The position numbers were made by a program, and so were the translations under genes. A stretch of 64,000 nucleotides of DNA from Bacteroidota bacterium. GTDB taxonomy: Bacteria; Bacteroidota; Bacteroidia; Flavobacteriales; Flavobacteriaceae. The stretch's first letter is position 1. The number at the start of each line of letters is the position of its first letter. Positions 7,574 through 16,892 of the stretch are shown piece after piece. The notes under the pieces were generated by a model. The model saw only the letters and a list, made by a program, of their open reading frames with translations, made no database searches and had not been told where the DNA came from. The DNA lies in NCBI GenBank assembly GCA_022562895.1, contig JADFOK010000005.1, forward strand, positions 36,799-100,798, read 5' to 3'.

Positions 7574-9289
7574 GTGTGATCTTTCAAAATAAGGAGATTG
7601 CTTAAATATCCAATCTAATTGCAAATACCAGTTTGCAGAAAAATTGGGTTCTGCTAATTTTTTTTCTTCGAATCGTTTTTTTATTTCCGGATGTTTGTTC
7701 AAAAAGTCTTCAGCGGTATCTTCCCATATATAAGGAGAAAATCCTTCTTTTTGCTGAAGTATTGTATCGAAAAAATTCCAGTTAAAGAAAGAGTCTATGG
7801 CAGAAGGCTCTAAAGTCTCTAATATATATCGAACTCCATCCTGATTAGTATTTACTATATAATCACCTTTTTTAATTGGTACATTTTCTGAAATTGTTTC
7901 GGTTTTAGTGTTATAATGAAGATAATGACCTTCAAAAGGATTTCTTACCGTTTCATAGTTTTTTATATAATAGACCTTTGCATTAATCAGGGTGTCTTTA
8001 TCTATTCTCCCCAGTTGTATATTATTCAGTTTTAAAAGATCAATAACATTCCAATACCCTTGTGGGATTATATATTTATCCGGGATAGTGATTGAAGTAG
8101 TGGGGGTATAATAATTGTAATAAGTTACGTCTTTTGTAAAAGGTTTATCCCGATTGTATTTCAATCGGGTGGAATTTGTAATCTTACTTGGTATCCTTTG
8201 ACTTTCATATCCTTTAAAAGAAAGAATTGAGGATTTAGAGCTATCCAGTCTCCAGGCGATAGTATATTCGATTCCGGGTTTGTAGTTTTGAGTTACATCA
8301 TTAGTAAGTTGTTTTATTTTTTCTGCATCATTGTCGACAATGGCTATAAAACTTTTCAAAAGTTCATAAGTGCCTTGTACTCTCATGTGGTAAGGTTTTA
8401 GCATATGGGTTTCTACCATCATACCCAGGGTATTAAACAATGTAGTATATCCAGTAGAATATCTAGGAGAATCTAAAAACTGTGAAAATCCATTTTCTGG
8501 TGTTTGGTTAAAAACATTTACATAGGGTGTTATATCCCAATTTTTAAGTTGAAGAGAGTCTTCTAATTGAGGCATCAATGATTCATGTAAATAAACGCCT
8601 AGGGAACCTCCTAATTTATTATGTTGCGTAAACAAATGGGATAATACGTATTGATAATCGGCTCCATTACTTACGTGATTGTCTATAAAAAGTTGGGGTT
8701 TAACAATCCTAAAGATTTCTACAAATGCTCGTGCATTTTTAGTGTCTGCTTTAATAAAGTCCCTGTTAAGATCATAATTACGGGCATTACCCCGAAAACC
8801 ATATTCTTTAGGACCATTTTGATTGGTACGGCTTGTACTGTTTCGGTTTAGAGCTCCACCTATATTGTATATGGGTATAACAGCAATTATAGTGTTTTTT
8901 GGAGTTCTTAATTTATTTTGAGCAAAATCCCTTAATAAGATCATAGAAGCATCTATACCATCACTTTCCCCCGGATGTATACCATTATTTATTAAGAGGA
9001 TGTTTTTATCACTATTACCAGAAAACTCAGATTCAAAGCTCCTTTCTGGATTGAAAGTAACGAGATGTAAAGGCTTACCACTGTCTGTTTTTCCCATACT
9101 GTAAATTGCTATTGAAGTATAATTATCAGCTAATTGGGTATAAAATTCTATTACTTGTTGGTAGGTTGCTGTTTCTGTACCATTCGAAGATTCAAAAACA
9201 GTTGTAAAATCAAAATCTGCATTCTTGTTTTCTGAATTACAGGATATTAATATGAAACCTACTATGAAATAAAAAAAAGATATTCGCAT
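7541..9289 (-). CDS. M14-family zinc carboxypeptidase, lipoprotein
   Basis: The 582-residue protein begins with a lipoprotein signal (FILISC, lipidated Cys17), so it is an exported lipoprotein. It has the M14 zinc motif HxxE in GIHPGESDG (His105, Glu108). A third His candidate is in FIDNHVSNGADYQY near residue 205. The mid-region block TTLFNTLGMMVETHM, at about residue 290, is typical of the catalytic Glu region of these peptidases. M14 enzymes remove C-terminal residues from peptides. It is a single-gene unit between the convergent Nudix gene and a divergent T9SS cargo gene. Substrate is unknown. Confidence 0.87.
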   Translation of the reverse strand: MRISFFYFIVGFILISCNSENKNADFDFTTVFESSNGTETATYQQVIEFYTQLADNYTSIAIYSMGKTDSGKPLHLVTFNPERSFESEFSGNSDKNILLINNGIHPGESDGIDASMILLRDFAQNKLRTPKNTIIAVIPIYNIGGALNRNSTSRTNQNGPKEYGFRGNARNYDLNRDFIKADTKNARAFVEIFRIVKPQLFIDNHVSNGADYQYVLSHLFTQHNKLGGSLGVYLHESLMPQLEDSLQLKNWDITPYVNVFNQTPENGFSQFLDSPRYSTGYTTLFNTLGMMVETHMLKPYHMRVQGTYELLKSFIAIVDNDAEKIKQLTNDVTQNYKPGIEYTIAWRLDSSKSSILSFKGYESQRIPSKITNSTRLKYNRDKPFTKDVTYYNYYTPTTSITIPDKYIIPQGYWNVIDLLKLNNIQLGRIDKDTLINAKVYYIKNYETVRNPFEGHYLHYNTKTETISENVPIKKGDYIVNTNQDGVRYILETLEPSAIDSFFNWNFFDTILQQKEGFSPYIWEDTAEDFLNKHPEIKKRFEEKKLAEPNFSANWYLQLDWIFKQSPYFERSHLRYPIIRVGG

Positions 9290-9384
9290 TTGAAAATTTA
9301 TTTTTCAAAGTAATATTTTATTTGTAAAAAGTTTTATTTCTTAAAATTTTAACACAAAAAGGGGATATTAATAAATTGCTTTTA

Positions 9385-9392
9385 TATATTTG
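9385..9392 (+). promoter_or_regulatory. Promoter -7 box (TATATTTG) for the first T9SS cargo gene
   Basis: TATATTTG matches TAnnTTTG and ends 30 nt before the ATG at 9423. A longer reading frame opening at 9390 would begin inside this box, which supports the downstream start. Confidence 0.6.
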
Positions 9393-9422
9393 TTTTCAAT
9401 ATTAAATTTAAAAACATTAATT

Positions 9423-10271
9423 ATGAAAAAAATTACTTTATTTATAGCTGCGTTAGTAGTTGGAATTGCGATTAATGCCCAAGTTACCATTACCCACAAC
9501 AACTCACAAACCATCGTTGATGGATTGGGATTAACATGTCAGGATATGGGTATCACTACCGATAACAAATTTCATGGTGTTTTTGACCTAGCTAATGATT
9601 TCTCTATTACTAATGATTGGCTAATAGAATCGGTTGAGTTTGGTGTCGATGAGACAATTAACGCTCCTGGGGATGCTTACGATGTTGCTGTAAATGCTTA
9701 TACTACCGATAGTGGAGATCCTAACGGGACTCTTACTTTATTAGGTGGTGGCATGATAACTCTTTCGTCTGCTGACGATTTATCAGTTGTATTAGTACCA
9801 TTTACTACTCCTGCTGTAGTTCCTGCTGGAGAGGTATTGGTTATTGAATTGGTTGTTTTGGATGATGGTCAGACTGGTTTCCGTCTTGGAGCTACTGATG
9901 TTGCATCTAACGATGATTCGTGGCTACTTGCTGATGCCTGTGGCCTTCCAACTGCAGCCACTTATGCAAGCATTGGATTCGGGGACAGATGGCATATAAT
10001 GAATGTTATTGGTGATGATGTTCTTGGTGTTGGTGATAATTTATCTGAATTCGTATCTATTTACCCTAACCCTGCTCGTGATGTTCTTAATATTAAATTA
10101 CCATCTAATATTGAGATAATCAGTTCTAATCTTTATGATATTTCGGGTAAAGATACAGGTGTAAAATTGGTTGATGGTACCATGGATACTTCTAATCTTG
10201 CAAGAGGTGTATATTTAATTAATATAAAAACTTCTGCAGGTACACTTACTGAAAAAGTTATCAAGCAGTAG
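9423..10271 (+). CDS. Secreted protein with T9SS type A sorting domain
   Basis: The 282-residue protein starts MKKITLFIAALVVGIAINAQ, a signal peptide ending at AQ. A passenger of about 180 residues follows; it is Asp/Gly/Thr-rich, predicted beta and of no family I recognise. The C-terminal 75 residues form a type A sorting domain with SIYPNPARD, LYDISGK, LARGVYLI and the terminal KVIKQ. Such domains direct export across the outer membrane by T9SS, followed by cleavage and surface attachment or release. The sorting domain is almost identical at DNA level to that of the next gene (60 identical nt), although the passengers are unrelated. Its own hairpin terminator follows. Confidence 0.85.
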   Translation: MKKITLFIAALVVGIAINAQVTITHNNSQTIVDGLGLTCQDMGITTDNKFHGVFDLANDFSITNDWLIESVEFGVDETINAPGDAYDVAVNAYTTDSGDPNGTLTLLGGGMITLSSADDLSVVLVPFTTPAVVPAGEVLVIELVVLDDGQTGFRLGATDVASNDDSWLLADACGLPTAATYASIGFGDRWHIMNVIGDDVLGVGDNLSEFVSIYPNPARDVLNIKLPSNIEIISSNLYDISGKDTGVKLVDGTMDTSNLARGVYLINIKTSAGTLTEKVIKQ

Positions 10272-10296
10272 TAATACCTTTTAAAATTATTATGAA

Positions 10297-10324
10297 AAAT
10301 CTCGATGAAAATCGGGATTTTTTT
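10297..10324 (+). terminator. Hairpin terminator after the first T9SS cargo gene
   Basis: AAATCTCGAT and ATCGGGATTT form an imperfect stem around a GAA loop, followed by a T run. It begins 25 nt after the stop codon, so the two neighbouring cargo genes are separate transcription units. Confidence 0.75.
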
Positions 10325-10385
10325 ATGTCCCTATTTCTCAATCTAATTTATTACTTTTAATGGATAATTCCTTAAAGAATTAATT

Positions 10386-11309
10386 ATGAAAAAAATTACT
10401 TTACTTTTTATTATAACAGTTTCATTTTCTTTTGCTCAGCAACCACAAAGTTATACCGATCTGAATAGTTCAGATATTGAATTTAACACCTCCTACACAG
10501 ATATTGAAGCTATTGTTACCCGATTAGATAACGGGAGACAACCTGTAATTGAAACCTTTACATCTAGAGTAGATTTTGATGCAGCCTATGTCTGTGCAAC
10601 CTTAGTAGAAGAAGATTTTGCAGGGGGACCTGGAGTCATCACTCCTTGTGGTCTTATTATTAGTAGTGCAGGTGATGCTTGTTTTGCTGCCGGGGAATTA
10701 GAGGATGGTTTTGATATTCAGGCATCTAATGCCACCGCAGTCGTCTTTATCCCTGTGGGAGCCCTTGGGAATACAATACCATTAGTAGGTGCAAATATTT
10801 TTCCAGAATTTACAATTGTTAATTTTTCTGGCGATGTATATGCAATAGCTAATGATCTATGGAACAGTGATCCTACTACCGAATATAGAATTTATGATAG
10901 TGGTGGTGTCTTAATGGATACATTCATGCTTGCCACTAAAGTAGGGGTTGAAACTTTTTTCGGCTTTACCTCCGATGAGCTTATTAGTAGAGTAGAAATT
11001 GATGGTTTAAGTGGAAGTGGTGAATTATTTGGAAACCTTGCTTTTGGAGATTGTCCTATTTTATCTGTAGAGGATAATTTAGCAGATCTTATATCTATAT
11101 ATCCTAACCCTGCTCGTGATATTCTTAATATTAAATTACCATCTAATATTGAGATAATCAGTTCTAATCTTTATGATATTTTAGGTAAAGACACCGGTGT
11201 AAGATTAATTAATGGTACTATGAATACATCTAACCTTGCAAGAGGGGTTTACATTCTTAATCTAAAAACTTCAGCTGGATCCTTAATACAAAAAGTTATT
11301 AAGCAGTAG
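10386..11309 (+). CDS. Secreted protein with T9SS type A sorting domain
   Basis: The 307-residue protein has the signal peptide MKKITLLFIITVSFSFAQ and an uncharacterised passenger of about 210 residues. Its four visible cysteines (VCAT, TPCGL, DACF, GDCP) could form two disulfides. A C-terminal type A sorting domain follows (SIYPNPARD, LYDILGK, LARGVYIL, KVIKQ). The segment FTSDELISRVEIDG resembles the end of a beta-sandwich module seen in flavobacterial secreted proteins, but I cannot assign it. Signal peptide and sorting domain resemble those of the upstream cargo gene, while the middle does not. A strong terminator follows. Confidence 0.85.
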   Translation: MKKITLLFIITVSFSFAQQPQSYTDLNSSDIEFNTSYTDIEAIVTRLDNGRQPVIETFTSRVDFDAAYVCATLVEEDFAGGPGVITPCGLIISSAGDACFAAGELEDGFDIQASNATAVVFIPVGALGNTIPLVGANIFPEFTIVNFSGDVYAIANDLWNSDPTTEYRIYDSGGVLMDTFMLATKVGVETFFGFTSDELISRVEIDGLSGSGELFGNLAFGDCPILSVEDNLADLISIYPNPARDILNIKLPSNIEIISSNLYDILGKDTGVRLINGTMNTSNLARGVYILNLKTSAGSLIQKVIKQ

Positions 11310-11331
11310 TAAAATTTATAAATTATAAACT

Positions 11332-11365
11332 AAAAAACCTCGATTGAAAAATCGAGGTTTTTTTT
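11332..11365 (+). terminator. Strong hairpin terminator after the second T9SS cargo gene
   Basis: AACCTCGATT (11336-11345) and AATCGAGGTT (11350-11359) form a perfect 10-bp stem with a GAAA tetraloop, flanked by an A run and a T run. The A run makes it usable from the minus strand too, where it would end rho transcription (rho stop at 11394). Confidence 0.9.
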
Positions 11366-11393
11366 ACTTATTTAATATTTTAATATAAAACAG

Positions 11394-12980
11394 CTATCTA
11401 TTCATTGAGATTAAAAATTCTTCATTATTTTTAGTTTGTTTTATTCGCTCATTAATAAATTCCATAGCTTCTACAGGATTCATATCTGCTAAATACTTAC
11501 GTAAAACCCACATACGTTTTATCACGCTTTCGTCAAGCAATAAATCATCTCTACGGGTACTTGATGAAATAAGGTCTATTGCTGGGAAAATTCTTCGGTT
11601 TGATATTTTTCTATCTAACAGAAGTTCCATATTACCCGTACCTTTAAATTCTTCAAAAATAACTTCATCCATTTTAGACCCTGTTTCAGTAAGTGCAGTT
11701 GCAATAATAGTTAATGAACCTCCATTTTCAATTTTACGAGCCGCTCCAAAGAAACGCTTGGGTTTGTGTAAGGCATTAGCATCTACACCACCACTTAATA
11801 TCTTACCACTTGGAGGCTGTACCGTATTGTAAGCTCTTGCTAAACGAGTAATGGAATCTAATAATATTACAACATCATGACCACATTCTACCAGTCGTTT
11901 TGCTTTCTCAAGTACAATATTAGCTATTTTAACATGTTCGGTAGCTTCTTTATCAAAAGTAGAAGCGACAACTTCTCCACTTACGTTACGTTGCATATCG
12001 GTAACTTCTTCAGGGCGTTCATCAATTAAAAGAATTATTTGGTAAACCTCCGGATGGTTTGCTGCAATAGCATTTGCAATATCTTTTAGTAAAACGGTCT
12101 TCCCTGTCTTTGGTTGAGATACTATCATTCCTCGCTGTCCTTTCCCAATTGGAGCAAACATATCTATTATACGAGTAGAGATAGTACTTTGTTTATCGGC
12201 GAGATTAAATTTCTCCTCGGGGAATAGGGGTGTTAAATGCTCAAATGATATGCGATCTCGTACAACATTTGGGTCTTGACCATTAATCTTATAAACTTTA
12301 ATTAGCGGAAAATATTTTTCTCCTTCTTTTGGGGGACGTACTACTCCTAATACAGTATCACCCGTTTTTAGACCAAACAATCTTATTTGCGACTGAGATA
12401 CATAAATATCATCTGGTGAAGACAAATAATTGTAGTCACTTGAACGTAAAAAACCATAACCATCCTGCATAATATCTAAAACTCCCTCACTTTCTATGAT
12501 ACCATCAAACTCAAAATCGGGTTGACGATAACGATTTCTTGTGTCCTTGTTACCATCTTTTATATTGATTTGTCTCGTATCACGGCGGTTTTGATCTTTT
12601 GAGTGTTTTTGTTTAGACTCTGGTTTATTAGATTCACCTTTATTTATATCACCCCTTTGCCGTTTGTTATCTCCTTCTAATTGTTTTTGATGGTCTTGTT
12701 GTTTACGATGATCTTTACGAGGAGCGTGTGAACGCTTTTCTCCATGTTGTGCTTGTTTAGGCTTGTTTTCCTTTTGTTCTGGACTTACCTGTTGATTGGC
12801 AGAAGTTGTATCATCTTTTGATACTTCTATAACAGCTTTTGGATTAGCAGCTTGGTGATCTAATATTTTATATACCAAATCTAATTTTTTTAAGCTACGG
12901 AATTTAGGAACTCCTAAAGTTTTAGAAAGTTCCTGTAATTCGGGCAACTTTTTTTCTTTTAATTCTGAAATCTCAAACAT
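11394..12980 (-). CDS. rho: Transcription termination factor Rho
   Basis: Rho is the hexameric RNA-dependent ATPase that ends transcription of untranslated RNA. The 528-residue protein has an N-terminal helical domain (about 1-45), a long hydrophilic linker rich in Lys, Gln, Arg and Asp (about 50-150), and the cold-shock-like RNA-binding domain ([14 protein letters not shown], about 165-235). The RecA-type motor follows: [15 protein letters not shown] (Walker A), [29 protein letters not shown] (Walker B) and [11 protein letters not shown]. The inserted linker is longer than in E. coli Rho (419 residues) and is typical of Bacteroidota. The upstream gap carries a 25-nt inverted repeat. Confidence 0.97.
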   Translation of the reverse strand: MFEISELKEKKLPELQELSKTLGVPKFRSLKKLDLVYKILDHQAANPKAVIEVSKDDTTSANQQVSPEQKENKPKQAQHGEKRSHAPRKDHRKQQDHQKQLEGDNKRQRGDINKGESNKPESKQKHSKDQNRRDTRQINIKDGNKDTRNRYRQPDFEFDGIIESEGVLDIMQDGYGFLRSSDYNYLSSPDDIYVSQSQIRLFGLKTGDTVLGVVRPPKEGEKYFPLIKVYKINGQDPNVVRDRISFEHLTPLFPEEKFNLADKQSTISTRIIDMFAPIGKGQRGMIVSQPKTGKTVLLKDIANAIAANHPEVYQIILLIDERPEEVTDMQRNVSGEVVASTFDKEATEHVKIANIVLEKAKRLVECGHDVVILLDSITRLARAYNTVQPPSGKILSGGVDANALHKPKRFFGAARKIENGGSLTIIATALTETGSKMDEVIFEEFKGTGNMELLLDRKISNRRIFPAIDLISSSTRRDDLLLDESVIKRMWVLRKYLADMNPVEAMEFINERIKQTKNNEEFLISMNR

Positions 12981-13060
12981 TTAAAAAAATCTATAAGTTT
13001 TAATTGATATTATCGAATACTCCTTTAAGGATATAATTTGAAAATTTTTATTGAAGACTG

Positions 13061-13085
13061 AGTAACCCTAATCAAATTGGTTACT
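13061..13085. repeat. Inverted repeat AGTAACC-N11-GGTTACT upstream of rho
   Basis: Perfect 7-bp arms AGTAACC and GGTTACT are separated by 11 nt. It lies 80 nt upstream of the rho start and 95 nt before the DUF4293 start, in the divergent gap. It could be an operator or an RNA hairpin in the rho leader; no T run follows. Confidence 0.5.
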
Positions 13086-13150
13086 ATTTGGTATTGCAAT
13101 TATACAACAATAATTTATTATTTGCATTTATTTTTTATAAAAAGAAACAG

Positions 13151-13158
13151 TATTTTTG
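13151..13158 (+). promoter_or_regulatory. Promoter -7 box (TATTTTTG) for the DUF4293 gene
   Basis: TATTTTTG matches TAnnTTTG and ends 22 nt before the ATG at 13181. A TTTG lies at 13121-13124, slightly far for a -33 box. The position excludes the longer frame that opens at 13088. Confidence 0.55.
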
Positions 13159-13180
13159 TGTTTTACATAGCAATATTTAT

Positions 13181-13591
13181 ATGTTACAACGAATACAGAC
13201 CGTTTATCTTATTATTTCTGCATTAATTATGGGAGCATTGTATTATTGGTTTCCTTTAATAATGGATGAAACAGGGATAGTAATTATTGTAAAAAATGAA
13301 CTTCTTTTTTTGGGTTTGATTTTTGGTTCTATTGTGTTGACAATTATTTCAATTTTAAATTTTAAAAAACGACAATTACAATTTGTACTTAACCGTTTAA
13401 GCATCATATTGAACTTTGTATTACTGGGAATTTTCGTATATAGATCACTAATTCTAGCCGGAGAGACATTGGTTTCAGAAAAGGGTATTGGTGTGTTACT
13501 TCCTGTCATTTCTATCGTTTTTTTAGTATTAGCAAATAAGGCTATTAAAAGGGATGAGGACCTCGTAAAATCTGTTGATCGTTTACGTTAA
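13181..13591 (+). CDS. DUF4293 family membrane protein
   Basis: The 136-residue protein starts MLQRIQTVYLIISALIMGAL, the characteristic N terminus of DUF4293 proteins. It has four hydrophobic segments (about 5-25, 45-65, 78-97 and 108-125) and a charged C terminus. The longest frame would add 31 residues from 13088, but the promoter box at 13151-13158 and family length favour 13181. DUF4293 is restricted to Bacteroidota and commonly lies next to rho, as here; its function is unknown. A hairpin terminator follows. Confidence 0.85.
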   Translation: MLQRIQTVYLIISALIMGALYYWFPLIMDETGIVIIVKNELLFLGLIFGSIVLTIISILNFKKRQLQFVLNRLSIILNFVLLGIFVYRSLILAGETLVSEKGIGVLLPVISIVFLVLANKAIKRDEDLVKSVDRLR

Positions 13592-13616
13592 ACTAAATCT
13601 TGGCATATTATTGTGG

Positions 13617-13648
13617 AACCCTAATAGGTTACTCCATTTAGGGTTTTT
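13617..13648 (+). terminator. Hairpin terminator after the DUF4293 gene
   Basis: AACCCTAA (13617-13624) pairs with TTAGGGTT (13638-13645) across a 13-nt loop and is followed by T residues. It lies between convergent genes; the minus-strand side lacks a long T run. Confidence 0.75.
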
Positions 13649-13710
13649 GTTTATCTGAAATTTTAATTAGATACCAAGCAAAACTTAACAACCCTAAATT
13701 TAAAAAAAGA

Positions 13711-14202
13711 TTACCTCTTAAATTCAATTACTTCCAAATTTTCAATTTTGGCACCATCTATCTCAAATCGAAGCATAGTCCTAACTTTATGAAGCCCATA
13801 CTTTCCAACTGCTCCAGGGTTCATATGTAGTAACCCTGTTTTTTTGTCGTTCATTACTTTTAAGATATGTGAATGACCGGAGATAAATATTCTTGGAGGA
13901 TTTGAATAAATTTCTGGTCTTATACTCGGATTATATCTTCCGGGATAACCTCCAATATGAATCATCAAAACATCAACTTTTTCACACATAAATCGATTTT
14001 GTAATGGAAATTCTGTTCGAACTTCTGCGTTATCTATATTGCCATACACTGCCCGAAGAGGTTTTAGATTTTTAATGGTATCGGTAACTTGTAAATTGCC
14101 AATATCTCCTGCATGCCAGACTTCATCGGATTTGCGAATATACTTTAAAATAGATTTGTCTATATAATTATGTGTGTCACTCAGTAATAAAATTCTTTTC
14201 AC
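13711..14202 (-). CDS. YfcE/MJ0936-type metallophosphoesterase
   Basis: The 163-residue protein is a minimal calcineurin-like phosphoesterase. It has LLLSDTHNY (Asp-x-His), WHAGDIGN, AVYGNIDN and ISGHSH, which together bind two metal ions. Family members hydrolyse phosphodiesters or, in some cases, nucleotide derivatives; the substrate here is unknown. The start is GTG at 14202 (MKRILLLSD). It diverges from truA, and the gap carries the truA promoter. The short length without an extra C-terminal domain is normal for YfcE types. Confidence 0.88.
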   Translation of the reverse strand: MKRILLLSDTHNYIDKSILKYIRKSDEVWHAGDIGNLQVTDTIKNLKPLRAVYGNIDNAEVRTEFPLQNRFMCEKVDVLMIHIGGYPGRYNPSIRPEIYSNPPRIFISGHSHILKVMNDKKTGLLHMNPGAVGKYGLHKVRTMLRFEIDGAKIENLEVIEFKR

Positions 14203-14226
14203 AGTTCTTTATGATTATTGCAAGGA

Positions 14227-14254
14227 TTTGCAATGATTGCTTTATGTATCTTTG
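14227..14254 (+). promoter_or_regulatory. Promoter (TTTG / TATCTTTG) for truA and the ABC exporter
   Basis: A -7 box TATCTTTG lies at 14247-14254, with a TTTG at 14227-14230, 16 nt upstream. This is slightly shorter than the usual spacing. The -7 box ends 25 nt before the TTG start of truA. It rules out the longer frame that opens at 14172. Confidence 0.6.
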
Positions 14255-14279
14255 CCATTGTCCAAAAATACAAGATTCC

Positions 14280-15023
14280 TTGCGATATTTTATAGAAATA
14301 GCTTATAACGGAAAAAATTATCACGGATGGCAATTACAAGAAGATGCGGTGACTGTACAGGAAGTATTAGAAAATTCACTCTCTACTTTACTTAAGAAAG
14401 TAATAAAAGTTACAGGAGCGGGAAGAACAGATGCTGGAGTGCATGCTAAACAATTATTTGCACATTTTGATTTTAGAGAAATTGAAGATGTTTTAGATTT
14501 AGTATTTAAACTTAATTCTTTTCTTCCAAAAGACATTTCGGTAAAAAACATATATAAAATGAAGGATGATGCACATGCACGTTTTGACGCAATTGAAAGA
14601 GAATATGAATATATTATTACCTTTAAGAAAAATCCCTTTGTACAAGATTTTGCATATCTCATTCACCAAAAACCCAATGTGGATTTAATGAATAAAGCAG
14701 CAAAAACCTTATTACACTATAAAGATTTTCAATGCTTTTCACGTTCAAAATCAGATGTAAAAACGTATCATTGTAACATTAAAAAGGCGTTTTGGAAAGT
14801 AGAAAAGTCTAAATTGGTTTTTACTATTTCTGCAGATCGTTTTTTGCGTAATATGGTACGAGCAATAGTAGGAACACTCTTGGATGTAGGATTTAATAAA
14901 ACAACTTTTGAAATGTTTCAGGAAATTATAAAAGGTAAAGACAGGAGTAAGGCAGGTGCTTCGGTACCGGCCCATGGTCTTTTTTTAACAAAAATAAAAT
15001 ATCCTGAAATGGTAAAAATATAA
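14280..15023 (+). CDS. truA: tRNA pseudouridine(38-40) synthase TruA
   Basis: TruA converts uridines 38-40 of the tRNA anticodon arm to pseudouridine. The 247-residue protein begins at TTG 14280 (MRYFIEIAYNGKNYHGW). A frame opening at 14172 would add 36 residues with no family likeness and start before the promoter. The catalytic Asp is Asp51 in GAGRTDAGVHA. Other blocks are AREYEYII-like EREYEYII and FLRNMVRAIVGTLLDVG. Its TAA overlaps the ATG of the following ABC exporter gene by one nucleotide, so the two are co-transcribed and probably coupled. Confidence 0.95.
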   Translation: MRYFIEIAYNGKNYHGWQLQEDAVTVQEVLENSLSTLLKKVIKVTGAGRTDAGVHAKQLFAHFDFREIEDVLDLVFKLNSFLPKDISVKNIYKMKDDAHARFDAIEREYEYIITFKKNPFVQDFAYLIHQKPNVDLMNKAAKTLLHYKDFQCFSRSKSDVKTYHCNIKKAFWKVEKSKLVFTISADRFLRNMVRAIVGTLLDVGFNKTTFEMFQEIIKGKDRSKAGASVPAHGLFLTKIKYPEMVKI

Positions 15024-16786
15024 TGGCAGGTTCTGGTAAAGCATTCGATTTTAAACTTTTTAAGCGGTTATTAGGTTATACCAATTCGTACCCTCTCTCA
15101 TTTTACTATGTGGCATTTGCGGCAATTATTATGTCTGGACTGGGAATACTACGTCCAATATTATTACAGATAACAATAGATGATTCCATCGTACCAAAGA
15201 ATGGTGAAAACCTTGTATTCTACATTACATTAATGGCAATAGTTCTTTTACTTGAGGTACTGTTTATGTTTTCATTTATATTCTTTACCAATTGGTTGGG
15301 GCAGAATGTAATTCGGGACATTCGTGTCAAGCTCTTTAAATTAATGTTGAGTTTTAAATTAAAATATTTCGATAATAGTGCTGTCGGGAGACTAACAACC
15401 AGAGCAGTAAATGACATAGAAACAATATCCAGTATTTTTAGTCAGGGTTTGTTTATGATAATTAGTGACCTTTTAAAAATGGTTGTTATTGTTGTGTTTA
15501 TGTTATATAAAAGTTGGCTGTTAGCTTTAATTGTATTTGCAATTTTACCCATTATTCTTTATGCCACCAGAATTTTTCAACGTGCAATGAAATCAGCATT
15601 CGAAGAAGTTAGAACACAAGTTGCTAACCTAAATTCCTTTGTACAAGAGCGAATAACGGGAATGAAAATTGTACAAATATTTACTCGTGAAGAAACTGAA
15701 TATAAACAGTTTAAAGAAATAAATGAAAAACACAAAAAAGCATGGATAAAAACAGTATGGTACAATTCAATCTTTTTTCCAATTGCTGAAATGGCCTCAT
15801 CGGTAGCCATTGGACTAGTTGTTTGGTATGGAGGACTTAATGCCGCTCAAGGAGGTGTTATCACCCTTGGTATTATTATAGCATTTATTGAATTATCACA
15901 GATGCTTTTTAGACCACTTAGACAAATAGCAGATAAATTCAATACTCTACAAATGGGAATGGTTGCCGCAAGACGGGTTTTTGATATTTTAGATACTAAA
16001 TCTCATATTGATGATTCGGGAAAATTAAAACTTGTTCAAACAAAAGGAGCTATAGAATTTAAAAATGTACGCTTTGGGTATATCGAAGATGAAGAAGTGA
16101 TTAGAGATATTTCGTTTACTGTTAATCCAGGAGAAACTGTTGCTATTGTTGGAGCTACCGGAGCTGGAAAATCTACAATTATCAATTTGTTGTCACGTTT
16201 TTATGAAATTAATAGTGGTGATATTTTAATAGATGGTATTTCAATTAAAGACTATACATTAAAATCGTTACGAAGTAATATAGCTGTTGTTTTACAGGAT
16301 GTATTCTTATTTGCCGATACCATTCTAAACAACATCACATTAAAAGATGATAACATATCTGAGGAAGAAATCATTTTGGCTGCCAAAGAAATAGGAGTTC
16401 ATAGGTTTATTAGTTCATTGCCAGGTGATTATCATTACAATGTTAAAGAAAGAGGTGTAATGTTGTCTACAGGACAACGACAACTTATAGCTTTTTTACG
16501 GGCTTATGTAAGTAACCCTAGCATATTAATTTTAGATGAAGCTACTTCTTCAATAGATTCTTATTCTGAAGAAATGATACAAACTGCCACCGAAAAAATT
16601 ACAAAGGGTAGAACCTCTATTGTAATTGCACACCGATTATCAACTATTAAAAAGGCCAATAAAATTATTGTAATGGATGCTGGAAAAATAGTTGAAATAG
16701 GCACTCACAAAGATCTACTTGATAAAGAAGGTGGATACTACAAAAACCTTTACGAAGTACAATTTATGGCAGAAGAAGCAGTATAG
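15023..16786 (+). CDS. ABC transporter, fused permease/ATPase (exporter type)
   Basis: The 587-residue half-transporter has six membrane segments in residues 15-310 and one ATPase domain in 330-587. The ATPase domain carries VAIVGATGAGKSTI (Walker A), VLQDVFLFADTI (Q-loop), STGQRQLIAFLRAY (ABC signature; LSTGQ rather than LSGGQ), ILILDEATSSID (Walker B) and IVIAHRLSTI. This MsbA-like architecture exports lipids, drugs or peptides; substrate cannot be inferred. It is translationally coupled to truA. Flavobacteria commonly carry this gene between truA and cdaA (from memory). No terminator is obvious in the 106-nt convergent gap after it. Confidence 0.92.
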   Translation: MAGSGKAFDFKLFKRLLGYTNSYPLSFYYVAFAAIIMSGLGILRPILLQITIDDSIVPKNGENLVFYITLMAIVLLLEVLFMFSFIFFTNWLGQNVIRDIRVKLFKLMLSFKLKYFDNSAVGRLTTRAVNDIETISSIFSQGLFMIISDLLKMVVIVVFMLYKSWLLALIVFAILPIILYATRIFQRAMKSAFEEVRTQVANLNSFVQERITGMKIVQIFTREETEYKQFKEINEKHKKAWIKTVWYNSIFFPIAEMASSVAIGLVVWYGGLNAAQGGVITLGIIIAFIELSQMLFRPLRQIADKFNTLQMGMVAARRVFDILDTKSHIDDSGKLKLVQTKGAIEFKNVRFGYIEDEEVIRDISFTVNPGETVAIVGATGAGKSTIINLLSRFYEINSGDILIDGISIKDYTLKSLRSNIAVVLQDVFLFADTILNNITLKDDNISEEEIILAAKEIGVHRFISSLPGDYHYNVKERGVMLSTGQRQLIAFLRAYVSNPSILILDEATSSIDSYSEEMIQTATEKITKGRTSIVIAHRLSTIKKANKIIVMDAGKIVEIGTHKDLLDKEGGYYKNLYEVQFMAEEAV

Positions 16787-16892
16787 CTCACTACTTTCAG
16801 ACTTTTTGCAAACTCTTCTAAACTTCTATAAGTCCGTATCATTATAATTCAGTTGTTAAAGAAAATTTGCAGTTTTTACAATCCATTTTTAC

